Source: Strigamia acuminata
Lineage: Eukaryota > Arthropoda > Chilopoda > Geophilomorpha > Linotaeniidae
Assembly: GCA_949358305.1 (NCBI GenBank)
Contig: OX442316.1
Span: forward strand, 11,904,001-11,968,000
Direction of reading: 5' to 3'
DNA: 64,000 nucleotides
Part shown: positions 60,529-64,000 of the stretch, in pieces
Numbering within the stretch: position 1 is the first letter of the stretch
Layout: every line of letters begins with the position of its first letter
The notes under the pieces: model-generated
Seen by the model: only the letters and a program-made list of their open reading frames with translations
Told to the model about the DNA's origin: nothing
The model's database searches: none
Made by a program: the position numbers and the translations under genes

Positions 60529-62086
60529 AATTGTTGGTACCTGCGAGTATTGGCAATTTGCTGATCAGTAGTAATTATTAAAGCTCTTGTGCGATAATGT
60601 TTTTACTTATACTTACTGCTGTGAATGTTTTGCGGAATAGAGTTCGTTCGCTCCCAATTGGGTCGACAATCTGAATTACCTTGTATAACTAGACATGCAC
60701 AGCTGTCACGTGATCCGAATATAGTCTTGAACTGCTTTCCTGCGGGCTCAGTTTTTCGACAGGTGTGTCAAAGATAACGGCATTTATTATTAACGTCTAT
60801 TCAAAATACTGTACCAATATTCTACACTCTTGTTTATACATCAAGCTTTTACTATTCAATAAAGAGTTTTTCTTTTTTCTTTTTTTTTTTTAATTTGCAT
60901 AGAAAATTCATTTCTAATAATGATTTCGCAAAAAATTATCAGGTTATCCTTGCATTGCATTGACGTGAGTTTCAGACTGGTTTTTCTACCAAGATGCTGG
61001 TTTGAAGTCCAGTTTTTGTTAAGCAAAACTAGTAGAAATTTGAAGTAATCATTTAAAATGATTTATTGCGATGTAAACTATTATTACCTACGTTAAACTT
61101 AGTGTTCGGAAACAAACATTACCTCGTTCAAAGTAAAAGTAAAAATTTAAAAAAAAAAATTAGAAAAAGCTAATTTACGACGTAAAAACTCAAATTTTAA
61201 TTGACGTCATTTTGCTCAGTCATTCGGCTCGTTAATTACATAACTTTTGCCGAGCATAAAAAACCTTTCAAAGAGCTGTCAGCAAAATCTTCTCTTTCCA
61301 GGTAAAAGTGTACATTTCCTCTGCTGAAGGGCGTAATCTACATTCATGCGGAAATGAAATATTGGACAAAAAGTTTTTTATTTTGTGTTCACAGTATAGG
61401 GCAGTTGCACAAGGCTGGGTAAGAAATATATTGATAACAAATATACCGTAAAATCATCACTTCACATGTCATTACATCTTTAAATAATAATTAAATTTCT
61501 CACCTGCGTCTATCACTGTTTAGTAACTGCCTACACCTTGACCTAGAAACATCATTAAGGTGTTTGACGGAAATGACTGTATTTCATCATTTTATCTTAA
61601 CATTCACATTAAAATATAAATGAAATAAAATATGAACCATTACTTTCAAATTGATAAATGACTATAACTGTATAATTTATTAATCCCAGCATGTCACAAC
61701 TACAGTGCTTTGTTTTTACTTAATATGAGCTTTAGAACATTCGAATGTTGTTTTAAAGTGCAATTTAAATAAGTTACATACTTTTCGTTTAACTTTCTTC
61801 CAGTCATAATAAATAAGTACACGTGCTGTATAGCTTTTTTTTATCATTAACACCAGCTCATATTAAATAAACAGAAAAAAATAATTATTGAGTTGAGTTA
61901 TGTTGCAATAACCCTACATTAGAATTACAAAATATAAATCATAAATTCTTTGCTGTTTTGGCACAACTCAGGCAAATTCATCAAAGTATAGAATATTTTA
62001 ATTTTGAAATAAATTGCAGATATTAAGTAATGGATTTAGAATTTCATAAAAAAAAACAAAAAAATGGCGACGGTTTGAGTTTATTA
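60529..62086. other. Intergenic, no gene seen
   Basis: AT-rich sequence between the mucin start and the peroxidase stop. The part next to 60,529 would carry the mucin promoter and 5' UTR, with an acceptor/donor-like pair near 60,540-60,620. Nothing else was recognised. Confidence 0.5.
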
Positions 62087-64000
62087 TTATTTTTTTAAGT
62101 AACTGGAAGTTCCAACATCTCTCCATTTTGATAAATCTAGTCGAGGCATAATACCACTCTTGCAAGCTACTCGTGGATTTCTTAATAACAAAAAACAAGA
62201 AATAAAAAAATCTTAACTTCTATACACTTAACCTTTAGATATTTACATTTCGTGGGATGGAAGAACCATTGCATAAATCTGCAAACTTGCCATGTCATCA
62301 GTATTGTCACACAGCATTCGAGATAATTTACTTTTCCTAATTTCTTGAAGTTGCTCTGTAACACGTTTGAACAAATATTTGGTATTATTAGTCACTTTAG
62401 AATACAAAACATTAGCTTTCATTTTTATTAGAGAACCAATATCATTTTAAAAAATGCAAATGCCTTATTGGGGGTCTTTGATCAACCTTTGTGTGCACCA
62501 GCCTCACCTCAAGACCCTCGAAAATTCGCAATTTCATAAACCATTTAATTGTGCTTACATAACTTTTTGGGCAATTTAGTTGTATTGGAATTTTATTTAA
62601 ATTTTATTATTATTATTACCTAATGTAAATGAGCTAGGCCAATCTGGATTTTCATGCCAAAATCGATCACCTTGGCGTAAGTTTCTGAATTGAATTGCAA
62701 TAATACATGATAAAGTTGGTCCCAACATTGCATCAGGTAGAGGACGCTCAGATACACCACCACTCCAGAGGTCGATGTCATCAGGATGACTATAATGGAA
62801 AAAAAGAAGAGGAGAAGGTCAAGGCGAATTACCTGGAAAAAGCTCGAGAGACCTTGAGAGCCAATCCCCAATTATTGGTTGCTACGTTATTATTTCCGAC
62901 TGATTTGTATTGCCATATAATTTTTAACTGTGTATTTTCTAAGGGTGAACACGCAACATAAATACGAATACATTTCAACATTTTTTCAAAGTTAAAAATA
63001 CTCTCCATAAATGTTTAAGTAATAAATAGCTGTGCATTTAGGTTAATATATCGTCTTTTAACTCTCCTATCACCATCACCAATAACATACTGCCCTCTCT
63101 CGAGAAAATGCGTAAAGTAATAAATCAATAAAAAAAATTACCGATAAATTTCGCTGAACTTTCGGACAGTTTCGTTCGGCATTGTTCCAATTAATTCATC
63201 AAATGAATGTACACGTCCCATGCCACAATATTCACGGTATGCGTTATATCCAGATACGCCATATTCACGAGCACGAGCCAAATTCAGAGATGCCAAATCC
63301 ATTCCAAACTTTTCTCCTGGTCTTTTAAATAAATGATTGGTCACCTGAAAAAGATTAGACAATTGTATCTACCATATATTGTAAAAAAAAAATTAAGAAT
63401 TTTGTCTTACTTCTTCAGTAATTGAAGCGTCCATTGCTTGAGCGACTTCGTTAGCAAATCCCAATATGTATTGATCCATAAAACCACCTTTGTACATATC
63501 AAAAGGGTGGCGAAGAACAGAACTTAATTTTTGGGATCCTTTGAACAAGAGAAACTTGTTTAATTTAATACCTTATGTCGAGATATCTGAGAAAAAATAC
63601 CGACAAATTTGTGATATTTATTCCATCTTTCAATATTGGATGGTAACAAACTGTGACCAAACCTAAACGCAGCTGTTAAAAACTCTGCGGTAGTACCCGG
63701 ATTGACATTTGGGTCATAACCATTGTAAAAACCCTAAAGTTAAAAAAAGCGTACGATAATTAAGATCTATGTTCTTGTTTTGCTTTCTGTAAAATCTTCG
63801 CCTCCCTGCACAACACGGATGTTCAGGGAGAAGCGACATTACAGGCGGGCAATGCGCACCTCTTTGAGCAATTTGAGACCATATTTTTCAAGGACAGTTT
63901 TTCCTAATAAAATCGGCAAAAATTCGTTAAAAGTAATAAATTGAACAATAGCTGCCATAATGTGTCTAGTTTCATGGTATAATGTTTCGTCTTCCCAATG
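62087..64000 (-). CDS. Animal haem peroxidase, C-terminal part (continues beyond the right edge)
   Basis: Haem enzyme of the peroxinectin/chorion-peroxidase type. Seven exons are visible: 63,860-64,000 (partial); 63,601-63,733; 63,411-63,538; 63,142-63,344; 62,620-62,789; 62,247-62,355; 62,087-62,180. They are phase-consistent and give 325 residues. Motifs in order: [19 protein letters not shown] then [33 protein letters not shown], with the proximal haem-ligand His in [26 protein letters not shown] then [28 protein letters not shown] then [11 protein letters not shown] and [23 protein letters not shown]-like [11 protein letters not shown]; last residues [10 protein letters not shown]. The distal His region and any signal or pro-peptide lie outside the window. 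The family is certain; the exact subtype (peroxinectin, chorion or cuticle) is not. Confidence 0.93.

Noticed and set aside
1-64000. tRNA, rRNA, CRISPR, complete transposon or viral genes
   Set aside because: No cloverleaf with conserved A and B boxes, rRNA core, regular spacer array, transposase, reverse transcriptase or viral protein was recognised on either strand. Small decayed elements could have been missed by eye.

Overview
The window is AT-rich animal nuclear DNA, most likely from an arthropod. The genes carry many short GT-AG introns (often 50-80 bp), and the gene set is metazoan: a Dscam-type receptor, a class I myosin, an FG nucleoporin, Mpv17, adenosine deaminase and an animal haem peroxidase. 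A Dscam with tandem alternative Ig7 exons is an arthropod trait. A Gal3ST-type sulfotransferase and a classical ADA fit a non-insect or early-branching arthropod (for example springtail or crustacean) better than a fly, but the species cannot be named from sequence alone. Exons were assembled by hand from splice sites, reading phase and family knowledge. They were not checked against RNA.

Layout. 1-12.6 kb is mostly non-coding. It holds one signal-peptide first exon on the minus strand (7.44-7.50 kb), whose remaining exons probably lie to the left of the window, and two short inverted-repeat elements. 12.6-27.0 kb is a complete Dscam-like gene on the minus strand: signal peptide, ten Ig domains, six FN3 domains, one membrane helix and a cytoplasmic tail. 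It has a tandem array of three homologous single-exon Ig7 domains. 27.7-31.3 kb is a type II Golgi sulfotransferase (minus). 33.2-38.3 kb is an unconventional myosin ID (minus), head-to-head with a NUP42-like nucleoporin (38.5-39.95 kb, plus). 40.2-42.1 kb holds a CCDC43 homologue and a small tail-anchored protein (both minus).

42.4-47.5 kb is the most unusual part. An Mpv17 gene (minus) ends in a normal short last exon. Immediately downstream lies a diverged copy of that last exon, in the same phase, fused to about 1,040 codons of cysteine- and proline-rich repeats. This predicts two mutually exclusive 3' ends: ordinary MPV17, and MPV17 with a giant Cys/Pro tail.

48.1-49.65 kb is adenosine deaminase (plus), head-to-head with Mpv17 and tail-to-tail with a charged, lysine-rich protein of unknown function (49.97-51.47 kb, minus). 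53.4-56.95 kb encodes an unrecognised type II membrane protein with a duplicated KWWL motif (minus). 59.2-60.5 kb is a small secreted mucin (minus). 62.1-64.0 kb is the C-terminal part of an animal haem peroxidase (minus) that runs off the right edge.

No operon-like organisation, CRISPR, rRNA or tRNA was found. The genes look like independent neighbours. The links seen are two divergent promoters (38.3-38.5 and 47.5-48.1 kb) and the shared Mpv17 exons.
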